Under the pieces are notes generated by a model. It searched no databases, had not been told where the DNA came from, and saw only the letters and a list, made by a program, of their open reading frames with translations. DNA of 64,000 nt, taken from contig SFKX01000001.1 in the NCBI GenBank assembly GCA_004553625.1, positions 124,001 through 188,000 on the forward strand, read 5' to 3'. This document shows positions 8,331 to 16,697 of the stretch, piece by piece (position 1 is the first letter of the stretch; every line of letters starts with the position of its first letter). Both the position numbers and the translations under genes were made by a program. This stretch comes from Clostridiales bacterium. Lineage in GTDB: Bacteria > Bacillota_A > Clostridia > Oscillospirales > Oscillospiraceae.

Positions 8331-9460
8331 ATCGCTTCCTCCAGTTCCCGCTTCAGCAGCTTTACGGCGTCGTCCGTCGTCCCGTTCTTGACGAGCGGTA
8401 TGCCGGCCTTCTCCAGCAGGCTCCAGCCCTCCTCGGGGTTATAGCCCCTCAGCTTGACGACGACGGGGATCTTCCTGTCCCCGAACTCGTCCATGCTGGC
8501 GAGTATCCACTCAGCCATCTCGCGCGTGCTGTACATCCCGCCGAAACCGTTGAAGAGTATCGCCTTTATCCCCGGGTTCTGGACCACCAGCTTGACGCCG
8601 GTCCTCAGGCAGCGCTCGCTGAGCTTGGAGCCCAGGTCGGTGAAGTCATAGGGCCGGAGCCCGTAGTGTATGGCGGTGTCCAGCGTCGCCATGCCGAGCC
8701 CTGCTCCTATCACAACCAGGCCCACGTTGCCGCCCTCGTCCACCTCGACGTAGCCGATCTTCAGCTCGTCGGCGTCCTTTTCGAGCTCGTTCAGCTCCGG
8801 CCTCGGTATGACGGTCAGGTCGGGCTGGCGGTAGAGCGCGCTGCTGTCCACGACGACCTTGGAGTCCGCCGCTGTGAGGCGCCCGTCCGAAGATTCGGCT
8901 ATGGGGTTTATCTCCGCCGTCGTGGCGTCGCGCTCTATGAAGAGCTTATAGAGCCTCGCGGCGATGTCCGCGAGCTGCTGCGCCGTGCTCTCGCTCACGC
9001 CGCTCAGGACGGCCTGCTCGCGCAGGTGCTCGGCGTCCAGTCCCTCCGTCACGTCCATGCGCACCAGCTTGGAGGCGTCCTCCTGCGCGAGCTGCTCTAT
9101 GTCCATGCCGCCGCAGGCGGAGTAGAGCAGTATCCTCTTCCTGTTGAGCGGGTCCAGCGTTATGCCCAGGTAGTGCTCCCGCGCGATGTCCATGAATGGC
9201 GCCACCAGCACCGCCTCTACCCGCTTTCCGCCGATGGTCAGCGCGGATATCTCCGCCGCCGTCTTTTCGAGCTCGGCCCGGTCCCGGACCACCTTCACGC
9301 CGCCGGCCTTGCCCCTTTTGCCGCTGAGCACCTGCGCCTTGAGCACGCAGGGATATTTTATCCGCTCGTCGGCCGGGTCGCCGGTGTAGAGGAAGCCCTC
9401 GTCCGTGGGTATGCCGAATTCCTTCAGGAGTTTCTTCCCTTCGATTTCATAAAGATCCAT
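8327..9460 (-). CDS. sucC: Succinate-CoA ligase (ADP-forming) beta-like subunit (377 aa)
   Basis: An ATP-grasp domain fills the N-terminal two thirds (VLKAQVLSGKRGKAGGVK) with the metal-site motif ATTAEINPI, and the C-terminal ligase/CoA domain contains GIKAILFNGFGG. The length is close to other SucC proteins, but the sequence looks divergent: the metal-ligand region reads EINPIAESSDG and is followed by VVDSSALYRQ. The start codon overlaps the korC stop (TAATG), evidence of tight coupling between oxoacid oxidation and substrate-level phosphorylation. It forms a complex with the SucD-like subunit encoded next. Confidence 0.83.
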   Translation of the reverse strand: MDLYEIEGKKLLKEFGIPTDEGFLYTGDPADERIKYPCVLKAQVLSGKRGKAGGVKVVRDRAELEKTAAEISALTIGGKRVEAVLVAPFMDIAREHYLGITLDPLNRKRILLYSACGGMDIEQLAQEDASKLVRMDVTEGLDAEHLREQAVLSGVSESTAQQLADIAARLYKLFIERDATTAEINPIAESSDGRLTAADSKVVVDSSALYRQPDLTVIPRPELNELEKDADELKIGYVEVDEGGNVGLVVIGAGLGMATLDTAIHYGLRPYDFTDLGSKLSERCLRTGVKLVVQNPGIKAILFNGFGGMYSTREMAEWILASMDEFGDRKIPVVVKLRGYNPEEGWSLLEKAGIPLVKNGTTDDAVKLLKRELEEAI

Positions 9461-9996
9461 TAACTCTTTCCTCTTTCGTACCCCGCAGTGAGCGCCGCCA
9501 CGTTTTCTTCGTAGGCCCTGGCCGGAAGCTGGTCCGCTATGACCTTTGTGAGCGAGTCAAAGCTGATGTTCCCGAGCTTCGCCGCGATAAAGCCCATCAT
9601 CACCACGTTCGCCATATACAGCTTGAACTGGTGCTCCGCGATGTCCGTCGCCGGTATCTCGTATACCGTGTGCGGGATGTCAGCATAGAGCTCCTTCGGG
9701 ACCAGGGTGGAGTCCACAAAGATGATGGCGTCCTTCTTGGTCTTGGGGTAATAGGTCTTGAACGAGGCCTCGTTGAAGGCGACGAACACGTCCGCCTTGT
9801 CCACCTCGATGTAATCTATCGGCTTGTCGGATACGACGAGCCCCGCCTGGCTGGCTCCGCCCCTGGCGGCGGCGCCGTAGCTCTGAGTCTGCGCGACCTC
9901 ATAATTTTCATACACGCCGTAGACGTTTGCAAGCAGTATCGCAAGCGATACGACGCCCTGGCCGCCGGAACCGGAGATCCTGAAATCCTTTCTCAT
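9460..9996 (-). CDS. korC: 2-oxoacid:ferredoxin oxidoreductase gamma subunit (178 aa)
   Basis: The product begins MRKDFRISGSGGQGV, the glycine-rich opening typical of the gamma domain of pyruvate / 2-oxoglutarate ferredoxin oxidoreductases, and contains the SYGAAARGGAS motif. I use the ATG at 9996, preceded by GAGGAGG; the longer frame upstream is a shadow of the ferredoxin gene. Together with KorA, KorB and KorD it forms the four-subunit enzyme that oxidatively decarboxylates a 2-oxoacid to acyl-CoA and reduces ferredoxin. Confidence 0.9.
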   Translation of the reverse strand: MRKDFRISGSGGQGVVSLAILLANVYGVYENYEVAQTQSYGAAARGGASQAGLVVSDKPIDYIEVDKADVFVAFNEASFKTYYPKTKKDAIIFVDSTLVPKELYADIPHTVYEIPATDIAEHQFKLYMANVVMMGFIAAKLGNISFDSLTKVIADQLPARAYEENVAALTAGYERGKS

Positions 9997-10010
9997 ACCT
10001 GCCTGCCTCC

Positions 10011-10211
10011 TCAATCCTGAATGTCGATGCACAGGTCCGGGCAGAGCCGCTCGCAGGTCCTGCAGCCTATGCACTTTTCGGGTTCCTTGGCGTAGGGCAT
10101 CCTGTATCCGCCGGCGCTGCGCTCCTCGCTTATCTCGAGCACGTTTTTGGGGCAATAGTGGATGCAGATGCCGCAGCCCTTGCACCACTGCCTGTCGAAT
10201 ACTATCGTCAT
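10011..10211 (-). CDS. korD: 2-oxoacid:ferredoxin oxidoreductase delta subunit, 2x[4Fe-4S] ferredoxin (66 aa)
   Basis: Two complete CX2CX2CX3CP motifs are visible (C10, C13, C16, C20 and C47, C50, C53, C57), each binding one [4Fe-4S] cluster. The gene lies between korB and korC and overlaps korB by 4 bases, the standard position for the ferredoxin-like delta subunit that carries electrons away from the thiamine site to free ferredoxin. Confidence 0.93.
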   Translation of the reverse strand: MTIVFDRQWCKGCGICIHYCPKNVLEISEERSAGGYRMPYAKEPEKCIGCRTCERLCPDLCIDIQD

Positions 10212-11020
10212 ATCAAATTCCGCTCCTTTTTAATTGCATCCATGGTGTCCATGAAAGTCGGCTTGTGAACCTCATAGAACTTGCCCAGCCTGCCGGATGT
10301 GTTCGTGATGTCCGGCTCCTCTCCGGGTCTGAGCGGGGTGTAGGTCTTTTTGAACATGTCCATGATCTCGTAGCCCTGGTCCGTGCCGTACATGTTCCTG
10401 CCCGCGCCCGTGGGGCACTGGCTGATGACCTCGACAACGGAAAAGCCCTTGTGCTGTATTGCCTCGCAGATGGCCTTCTGCAGCTGGACCGGATGCGCGG
10501 TGGTCCAGCGCGCAAAGTAGGTCGCGCCCGCCGCTATGCACAGACGGCCCACGTCGAAGGGCTCCTCCTCGTTGCCGTAGGGGGAGGTCTTGGTCTTGCC
10601 GTAGAGCGGGGTCGTGGGCGCCTTCTGGGCGCCGGTCATGCCGTAGACCAGGTTCGTCAGCTGGAAGCAGGTGATGTCGATGTTGCGGCGCGCGGCGTGT
10701 ATCATGTGGTTGCCGCCGATGCCAACGTTCTCGCCGTCGCCCGTGAAGGCTACGACCGGCTTGTCCGGCCGCGCGATCTTCACGCCCTCGGCAAAGGCTA
10801 TCGAACGTCCGTGCAGGCACTTGAACACGTCAACGTCCAGGTTCATGCCCATCCAGGCGCCGCAGCCGCCGCCGGACACGATGCCTATGTCGCCCTTTTT
10901 GATCCCGAGCTCGTCCAGCGCCCGGATAAAGGCGTTGAGGAAAATGCCGTAGCCGCAGCCGGGACAGAATATCTCAGGGAAAGTGTACTCTCTTATGTAT
11001 TTCTTGTAGAGTTCTTTCAC
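10208..11020 (-). CDS. korB: 2-oxoacid:ferredoxin oxidoreductase beta subunit (270 aa)
   Basis: This is the thiamine-diphosphate-binding subunit: CPGCGYG (residues 19-25) near the N-terminus and GDGENVGIGGNH (94-105), the metal/ThDP motif. The invariant GMTGAQ segment follows at about residue 126. The start is GTG with AAGGAGG 9 bases upstream. The family includes 2-oxoglutarate, branched-chain and other oxoacid oxidoreductases; sequence motifs alone do not tell which, although the SucCD genes next door favour a C5 dicarboxylate such as 2-oxoglutarate. Confidence 0.92.
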   Translation of the reverse strand: MKELYKKYIREYTFPEIFCPGCGYGIFLNAFIRALDELGIKKGDIGIVSGGGCGAWMGMNLDVDVFKCLHGRSIAFAEGVKIARPDKPVVAFTGDGENVGIGGNHMIHAARRNIDITCFQLTNLVYGMTGAQKAPTTPLYGKTKTSPYGNEEEPFDVGRLCIAAGATYFARWTTAHPVQLQKAICEAIQHKGFSVVEVISQCPTGAGRNMYGTDQGYEIMDMFKKTYTPLRPGEEPDITNTSGRLGKFYEVHKPTFMDTMDAIKKERNLI

Positions 11021-11021
11021 G

Positions 11022-12158
11022 TCACCGTACCTCCTTGATCTTCTCCAGGATCTGCTCCGGAGTAAACAGCGCGCCGCCCAGGATGGAGGCGCCCACCACC
11101 TTGTCGTAGCCGCCGACCCTCTGTATCTCGCGCACGTACTTGCCGATGTTCATTTCAGGCACGAGCACCTTTTTGCACTTGGCGCAGAACTCTCTCAGCT
11201 GGCGCTCCGGCACCGGCCAGATGGTGTTCATCTTCATCCAGCCGACCTTCATGCCCTCCGCGCGCGCCATCTCAACGGCGGAGCCCGCGCTGCGCGCCAC
11301 GCTGCCGAAGCATATGACGCCGACTTCCATGTCCTCGTCGTCGTAGAAGGTCCGGACGTCCGTTATGTCCTCGACGTTCTTCGTTATCTTGTCGTTTATG
11401 CGCTGTACGAACTCGGCGCTCTTTTCAATGTTGCCGCCCACGTTCTTGCCGCGGTAGTCGTGGCAAGTGATGTCCCAGGCCGCGTTGCTGCCCTCGTAGA
11501 AGCTGACGTGCGGCGGGATGAGGTTCTCGTCCGGCTTGAACCAGTACTCCACCGGTCCCTTCACCTTGTTGTCGTATACCTCGACCTCCTCGGGGATGAC
11601 GAGCTTTTCACGCAGATGGCCGATGATGGCGTCGCTCAGGATGATGACCGGCGTCATGTATTTGTCGGCCAGCTCGAAGGCCTTTATCGTGAAGTCAAAG
11701 GACTCCTGCACCGAAGAGGGGCAGATCGCTATGACCTCGTAGTCGCCCTGGGAGCCGTAGCGCGCCTGGTAGACGTCCTGCTGCGCCGGCATCGTCGCCT
11801 GGCCGCCCGCCGGGCCGCCGCGCATCATGTAGGCGATGACCACCGGACGCTCCGTTATGGCCGCCGCGCCCAGGCCCTCGGTCATCAGGCAGAAGCCCGG
11901 GCCGGAGGTCGCGGTCATGGAGCGCTCACCCGCCAGGCTCGCGCCTATGCACGCGCATATCGAGCCGAGCTCGTCCTCCATCTGGATGTAGTAGCCGTCC
12001 TCCTCGGGCAGCCGCAGCGCCGCGTGCTCGGCTATCTCAGTCGCCGGCGTTATCGGATACCCCGCAAAGAATTTGCAGTTTGCGGCTATGGCCCCCTCCA
12101 TCATGGCCACGTTTCCCTGGACTATTGAAGTTCCAGCTTTTCTGAGCTTTTTTCGCAA
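11022..12158 (-). CDS. korA: 2-oxoacid:ferredoxin oxidoreductase alpha subunit (378 aa)
   Basis: The N-terminal domain carries GYPITPATEI and MEDELGSI, and the TSGPGFCLMTEG and RGGPAGGQAT stretches follow, all typical of KorA/VorB-type alpha subunits. The C-terminal domain (from about residue 270) is the transketolase-C-like part. The likely start is TTG at 12158, behind AGGGTGG; no in-frame ATG fits the family's N-terminus. It is the second gene of the operon, 25 bases after the 2-hydroxyacid dehydrogenase. Confidence 0.92.
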   Translation of the reverse strand: MRKKLRKAGTSIVQGNVAMMEGAIAANCKFFAGYPITPATEIAEHAALRLPEEDGYYIQMEDELGSICACIGASLAGERSMTATSGPGFCLMTEGLGAAAITERPVVIAYMMRGGPAGGQATMPAQQDVYQARYGSQGDYEVIAICPSSVQESFDFTIKAFELADKYMTPVIILSDAIIGHLREKLVIPEEVEVYDNKVKGPVEYWFKPDENLIPPHVSFYEGSNAAWDITCHDYRGKNVGGNIEKSAEFVQRINDKITKNVEDITDVRTFYDDEDMEVGVICFGSVARSAGSAVEMARAEGMKVGWMKMNTIWPVPERQLREFCAKCKKVLVPEMNIGKYVREIQRVGGYDKVVGASILGGALFTPEQILEKIKEVR

Positions 12159-12183
12159 GCTAAACCACCCTTTCTGTTTATTG

Positions 12184-13149
12184 TCACAAACCGTTTACTA
12201 TACTATCGGGCCTCTCTCCGTCCAGCGCCCTTATGACGTTCCCGCAGGCCACCTTGAAGAGGTCCTCCATGAGCTCGGTGGTCGCGGAGCCCAGGTGCGG
12301 CGTGACTATCACGTTCGCATCCTTGAGCTGGAGCAGGGGCGCGTCCGCGGGCAGCGGCTCCGGGTAGACCACGTCCAGCGCGGCGCCCCAGATCCAGTGC
12401 TCTCTGAGAGCTTCTACCAGCGCCTCCTGGTCAATGCACTCGCCGCGGGAGTCGTTTATGACTATCGCGTTCTTCTTCATCAGCCTGAACTGATCACGGC
12501 CCAGCAGATGATACGTGCTCGGCAGCAGCGGCACCAGGATCATCACCACGTCGGATTCGCGCAGCAGCGTCTCGAGGTCCACGTACTCCGCGCCCAGCTC
12601 GCGCTCGAGCTCCTCCGGCATACGGACCACGTCGTAATAGAGCTCCCTCATGTCGAAGGCCCGGCACCGCTTGAGCACAGCCCGGCCTATCCCGCCCGCG
12701 CCGATGACGCCCAGCGTCTTGCCGATGATCGTGTGCGTGTCGTGGCGGTAGGTCCAGTTGTGCCACTCGCCCTGCCGCACCTTCTCCGAAAGCTGCGTGA
12801 TGCGCCGCGTCAGCGAGAGCATGAGGCCTATGACCATCTCCGCAACGCAGTCCGAGGCGCCGCCCGCGCAGTTGCACACATAGATGCCCTTCTCCCGCGC
12901 GTACTCTATGTCGTGCTGGTTGTAGCCGACGCTTGCCACCTGGATGATCTTCAGGTTCGGCGCCCTGTCAATGATCTCCCGCGTCACGCCGCGGGAATGG
13001 GCCAGGATCGCCTCCGCCTCCTCCAGGGAGCCCGCCTCGCCGTAAGAGGGCTCGTAAAACTTCAGGTCTATGCCCGGCTTGGCATATTCGATAAGCAGTT
13101 TCTCAATGTGCGGCGGCCTTTTGTCATAATAAATGACTTTCTCAAGCAA
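12184..13149 (-). CDS. D-isomer-specific 2-hydroxyacid dehydrogenase, NAD(P)-dependent (321 aa)
   Basis: The fold is the two-domain D-2-hydroxyacid dehydrogenase type. The nucleotide motif GAGGIG lies at residues 150-155, and the catalytic Arg235 (NDSRGECID), Glu264 (VVYPEP) and His285 (VTPHLGS) are all present. The start is TTG at 13149 behind GAGGTGA. As the first gene of the KOR/SucCD/SLC13 operon it probably oxidises the imported hydroxyacid to the 2-oxoacid used by KOR, or reduces that oxoacid. Candidates include 2-hydroxyglutarate, but sequence does not decide the substrate. Confidence 0.85.
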   Translation of the reverse strand: MLEKVIYYDKRPPHIEKLLIEYAKPGIDLKFYEPSYGEAGSLEEAEAILAHSRGVTREIIDRAPNLKIIQVASVGYNQHDIEYAREKGIYVCNCAGGASDCVAEMVIGLMLSLTRRITQLSEKVRQGEWHNWTYRHDTHTIIGKTLGVIGAGGIGRAVLKRCRAFDMRELYYDVVRMPEELERELGAEYVDLETLLRESDVVMILVPLLPSTYHLLGRDQFRLMKKNAIVINDSRGECIDQEALVEALREHWIWGAALDVVYPEPLPADAPLLQLKDANVIVTPHLGSATTELMEDLFKVACGNVIRALDGERPDSIVNGL

Positions 13150-13209
13150 AGCGCGTCACCTCTCCTTTCATGTGCAAAACTCAGCCTATGCCTCGGCCCT
13201 TCTGATGGA

Positions 13210-13238
13210 ATCTTACTAGTTAATCTCAGCCTCAACAA
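13210..13238 (-). promoter_or_regulatory. Candidate promoter of the 2-hydroxyacid/KOR/SucCD/SLC13 operon
   Basis: On the minus strand TTGTTG (13233-13238) and TAAGAT (13210-13215) are separated by 17 bases, about 60 bases upstream of the TTG start. Both elements are weak matches, which would suit an activated (for example LysR-dependent) promoter. The remainder of the 13150-13300 gap shows nothing else I can name. Confidence 0.4.
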
Positions 13239-13300
13239 TCAACGCGGAGTTTATCGTCCTGAAAATATGCGACGCGATTTTACTTCTTCTGACATAATTA

Positions 13301-13332
13301 GAAATCGCCGACCCTGCCGGGTCGGCGATTTC
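13301..13332 (-). terminator. Hairpin downstream of the first LysR gene
   Basis: A perfect 14-bp stem (13301-13314 with 13319-13332) with a 4-base loop, followed on the minus strand by only a short T-containing stretch. It separates the LysR gene from the KOR operon promoter. Confidence 0.7.
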
Positions 13333-13358
13333 TCTGCGTATATTCGTATTTTAAATAT

Positions 13359-14261
13359 TCAGCTAAACAGCTCCCCAATTATCCTTATGCAGTTTTTTTC
13401 GACTCCGCTGATATATGCGTCCTTCCTGAAGATCGCGTAGACTCCCACGCTCGCCGGAGGGCTCCCGATGAAGAACACGTCCAAGGGGTCCACGCTTTTT
13501 GTTATCTCCACGTTGGACTTGAGAACGATGTCGATGCCCTGACCGGCGGCCGCCGTCCGGAATTTGCTGCCCGGGCTGGGGTACTCCACCAGGTTCGACG
13601 GCGTTATCCCATACATTTCAAAAAGCCCCTCCGTCACCCGCCTGAACGAGAACGATTCCGGCAGCACGAAGATCGGCATATCGGCTATCGCCCGGAGGTC
13701 CACGGAGTCTCTTCTGCCCTCCACAAGGCAGCTGGAACTCAGGTAGCCTCTCCGGGTGACGGCGTAGATATTCTCCCTGTGTATCTCGACGCAGCTGTAG
13801 TTTTCATCCGGCTTCAGCAGGGGAACGATTATAAAATCTACCTTTCTATTTTGCAGCGCTTCCTCCAAAACGCTGTAGTTCCCGGGGACGATGTCCACCT
13901 CGATAGAGCCGAATTCCTCGTGCAGCCGGGGCAGCAGAGTGGGCGCCATGTATTCCAGTCTTTGCCAGGGGATGCCTATTCGCAGACGGCCCTTGCGGTT
14001 CTCGGAGATGTCCTCGAGCTGCTTTATCATGCGGTCGTAAATGAGCAGGATGCGCTCCGCCGCCTTGATGTATTTCTCACCGGCGTAGGTCAGAGTAAGC
14101 TTGTTCTGTGAGCGGTCGAACAGCTTCACTCCGAGCTGCTTTTCCGTCTTTGTGATGAAGCTGCTCAGCGAGGGCTGGGAGATGAACAGCTTCTCCGCGG
14201 CCTTCGTTATGCTCCCGCATTCGTAGACCGTATAGATGTATTTTAATTGCCGAAATTCCAT
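13359..14261 (-). CDS. LysR-family transcriptional regulator A (300 aa)
   Basis: The N-terminal 60 residues form the LysR winged helix-turn-helix (GSITKAAEKLFISQPSLSSFI), followed by a linker helix and the periplasmic-binding-like effector domain. Full length for the family. It is transcribed toward the KOR operon and lies just upstream of it, so it is a good candidate activator of that operon in response to its substrate. It is divergent from a second LysR gene, with a 25-base palindrome between them. Confidence 0.9.
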   Translation of the reverse strand: MEFRQLKYIYTVYECGSITKAAEKLFISQPSLSSFITKTEKQLGVKLFDRSQNKLTLTYAGEKYIKAAERILLIYDRMIKQLEDISENRKGRLRIGIPWQRLEYMAPTLLPRLHEEFGSIEVDIVPGNYSVLEEALQNRKVDFIIVPLLKPDENYSCVEIHRENIYAVTRRGYLSSSCLVEGRRDSVDLRAIADMPIFVLPESFSFRRVTEGLFEMYGITPSNLVEYPSPGSKFRTAAAGQGIDIVLKSNVEITKSVDPLDVFFIGSPPASVGVYAIFRKDAYISGVEKNCIRIIGELFS

Positions 14262-14299
14262 TTATTCCTCCCGCAGAGACTGCTTCTGTTCGCGCTCAC

Positions 14300-14324
14300 T
14301 TTTTATATGCTTGGCATATAAAAA
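14300..14324. promoter_or_regulatory. Palindrome with LysR-type T-N11-A core between divergent LysR genes
   Basis: Arms TTTTTATATGC and GCATATAAAAA are perfect 11-bp inverted repeats around a 3-base centre. The core TATGCTTGGCATA has the T-N11-A shape of LysR boxes. It lies 39 bases upstream of the LysR A start and 137 upstream of LysR B. It could also act as an RNA hairpin in the LysR A leader. Confidence 0.55.
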
Positions 14325-14348
14325 AACGTAGTTCAAATTTAATCTTTC

Positions 14349-14377
14349 TTTATATATACTAAACTTGCCTCCGACAA
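14349..14377 (-). promoter_or_regulatory. Probable promoter of LysR regulator A
   Basis: On the minus strand TTGTCG (14372-14377), a 17-base spacer and TATAAA (14349-14354). The spacing is ideal and the surrounding 14262-14460 region is markedly AT-rich compared with its neighbours. Confidence 0.55.
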
Positions 14378-14460
14378 AAGTCAATCAATATGTCATTTTG
14401 ACGAACTTTTCAAAATGTTTCCTTGTGGCCTTTTCCTTATACAAGAAAGGTGTGCTGGCG

Positions 14461-15381
14461 GTGAATTTGAATTATATGCAATACTTTGTCCGCGCAGTGG
14501 ACCTGGGTACGATATCGGAGGCGGCGGCAGAACTCTTTATCACCCCGCAGGGGCTGAGCCAGGCGCTGCACCGGATGGAGAAGGAATATGGCGTCCGTCT
14601 CATCTACCACGAGAGCAACCGCGTCCTGCCGACGCAGGCCGGGAAAAATGCCTATGACATCTTCTCCAAGATCCTGAGTTTGAACGAAGATGCCGTTCAG
14701 AAAATACGCGAGCAGCCCTCGGATAACGCCGGCGGCCGGGTGCTCAATATCTTCGCCTCTCCTTTTTTTACCGAGAGCGTCCTGAGGCACATCGTCCAAT
14801 CCTACAGCCGGCGGGACCCGGACGTGAGCCTGCGCATAATGGAACTTCCTTCCAGAGAAGTCTACAGTCTGCCTGCCAGAAAACAGGATACGATCTGTCT
14901 TTACGGCGCCTCGCCCAGCGGCGTTGCAGAATTTGCAAACCGCTTTTCCGAGCTTGACGAGAGGCACCCCCTCCTGCGCACAGACGTTTTGGCCTGCGTT
15001 TCGGCCAATTCGCCGCTCGCCGGCAAGGCCAGCGTCTCTGCGTCGGACCTCAAGAACGCGGAGATCGTGCTCTGCCGGAACGAAGAGCTGTTCCTGCGCG
15101 CGGCATGTCCCGGCTTCGGAGCCTCGAACGTCAACGTGAGGACGCACAGCAAAGGTCTTTGCTTTTCCTACATATCCAGCAGGAAAAACGCCGTGGGCTT
15201 CACGAACCGCGCGGAGCTCTACGGCGCGGGCAACAAAAAACTTGCCGCGGTCCCGCTCGAGGCCAAGCTCGAGATGGTCTACGGCTACCTTGTAAGCCGT
15301 GACGGGGCCAGGAACCCCGCCGTAGTCAGCCTGATAGAAATGCTCGAGGCCCACTTCAAAAAGGTCGAGCAGAGCTCCTAA
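14461..15381 (+). CDS. LysR-family transcriptional regulator B (306 aa)
   Basis: The reading frame extends upstream to 14365, but the family N-terminus begins at the GTG at 14461 (NLNYMQYFVRAV), with AAAGG 12 bases before it. The DNA-binding helix-turn-helix is TISEAAAELFITPQGLSQAL; the effector domain follows and lacks obvious damage. It is 32 bases upstream of an aminotransferase gene on the same strand, so it probably controls that gene, and through the shared intergenic region may also affect LysR A. Confidence 0.86.
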   Translation: MNLNYMQYFVRAVDLGTISEAAAELFITPQGLSQALHRMEKEYGVRLIYHESNRVLPTQAGKNAYDIFSKILSLNEDAVQKIREQPSDNAGGRVLNIFASPFFTESVLRHIVQSYSRRDPDVSLRIMELPSREVYSLPARKQDTICLYGASPSGVAEFANRFSELDERHPLLRTDVLACVSANSPLAGKASVSASDLKNAEIVLCRNEELFLRAACPGFGASNVNVRTHSKGLCFSYISSRKNAVGFTNRAELYGAGNKKLAAVPLEAKLEMVYGYLVSRDGARNPAVVSLIEMLEAHFKKVEQSS

Positions 15382-15413
15382 CAACAGAAATCAAAATACG
15401 AGGTGAGATAATA

Positions 15414-16607
15414 ATGAAACCACTTTCCAGAGCCGCTTTGAACGTACACGCTTCCACCACAATGGCCATTGACTCCAAGGCCAAACAAATGAAGGCCGAC
15501 GGTCTGGACGTCATCGGCTTCGGCGCAGGCGAGCCCGACTTCCACACCCCCGACAACATCAAACTCGCCGGCATCAAGGCCATCATCGACAACAACACTA
15601 AGTATACCCCCGCCGCCGGTATCATACCGCTCAGAAAGGCCATCGCTGAAAGGCTCAAGCTCGACTGCGGCCTCGATTACGACTACACGCAGATCGTCGT
15701 CGCCAGCGGCGCCAAGCACAACGTGTTCCTGGCCCTCGCCGCGCTCGTGGACATCGGCGACGAGGTCATCATCCCCGCGCCGTTCTGGCTCAGCTACGGC
15801 GAGATGGTCCCCATGCTCGGCGGCGTCCCCGTCATCGTGACCACCACCCACGAGCAGGGTTTCAAGATAACCCCCGAACAGCTCGAGGCCGCCGTCACGG
15901 AAAAGACCAAGGTCGTCATCATCAACAACCCCTCGAACCCCGGCGGCATGTTCTACTCCCGCGAGGAGCTGCAGGCCCTCGCAGACGTCTGCGTCAGGCA
16001 TGACCTCTACATACTCGCGGACGAGATATACTACAAGCTCCTCTTCGACGGACGCGAGTTCGTCAGCGTGGCCGCCCTGGGCGAGGATATCAAGGAGCGC
16101 ACCATCGTCGTGAACGGCGTCTCCAAGTGCTACTGCATGACCGGCTGGCGCCTGGGCTACTCAGCCTCCAATCTCCCGCTCGCCAAGGCCATGTCCAGCT
16201 ACGTCGGCCACTCCACCGGTTCGCCCTCGACCATCAGCCAGTACGCCGCCATCGAGGCGCTGACGGGGCCGCAGGAGAACATCGATGAGATGTGCAAGGT
16301 GTTCCAGGCCCGGCGCGACTATATCTATGAGCGCATGAACAGCATAAAGGGCGTCAGCTGCATAAAGCCCGAGGGCGCCTTCTACGTCATGATGAACGTG
16401 AGCGAGCTCCTGGGCAAGACCCTGCACGGCCACCTCATCACCAGCGACAGCGATTTCGCCTCCGCCTTCCTTGAGGAGAGCATGGTCGCCGTCGTACCCT
16501 GCGCGGGCTTCGGCACGCCGAACTACGTCCGCTGGACCTACGCCACCTCCATGGAGAACATCAAGGAGGGGCTGGACAGGCTCGAAAAGTTTATAAAGGA
16601 TATCTGA
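15414..16607 (+). CDS. Pyridoxal-phosphate-dependent class I aminotransferase (397 aa)
   Basis: A fold-type I aminotransferase of the aspartate aminotransferase group. The cofactor lysine is K238 in VSKCYCMTGWR; NNPSNPGG and the substrate-carboxylate arginine region VRWTYATS are present. It probably moves amino groups between an amino acid and 2-oxoglutarate. This would connect glutamate to the oxoacid used by the divergent KOR operon. It follows LysR B closely and ends before a bidirectional hairpin. The preferred amino donor is not clear from the sequence. Confidence 0.88.
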   Translation: MKPLSRAALNVHASTTMAIDSKAKQMKADGLDVIGFGAGEPDFHTPDNIKLAGIKAIIDNNTKYTPAAGIIPLRKAIAERLKLDCGLDYDYTQIVVASGAKHNVFLALAALVDIGDEVIIPAPFWLSYGEMVPMLGGVPVIVTTTHEQGFKITPEQLEAAVTEKTKVVIINNPSNPGGMFYSREELQALADVCVRHDLYILADEIYYKLLFDGREFVSVAALGEDIKERTIVVNGVSKCYCMTGWRLGYSASNLPLAKAMSSYVGHSTGSPSTISQYAAIEALTGPQENIDEMCKVFQARRDYIYERMNSIKGVSCIKPEGAFYVMMNVSELLGKTLHGHLITSDSDFASAFLEESMVAVVPCAGFGTPNYVRWTYATSMENIKEGLDRLEKFIKDI

Positions 16608-16627
16608 CTTCTCTCCCACAAAACCCG

Positions 16628-16663
16628 TATAGCCGGCGGAGCCTGAAAACTCCGCCGGCTATA
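16628..16663. terminator. Bidirectional hairpin between the aminotransferase and tyrS
   Basis: A 14-bp perfect stem (16628-16641 with 16650-16663) and an 8-base loop sit between convergent genes. The T-tracts on both sides are poor, so termination strength is uncertain. Confidence 0.65.
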
Positions 16664-16697
16664 TGGCATTATCGCATTATGAGCGCGGCTTCCGCGC

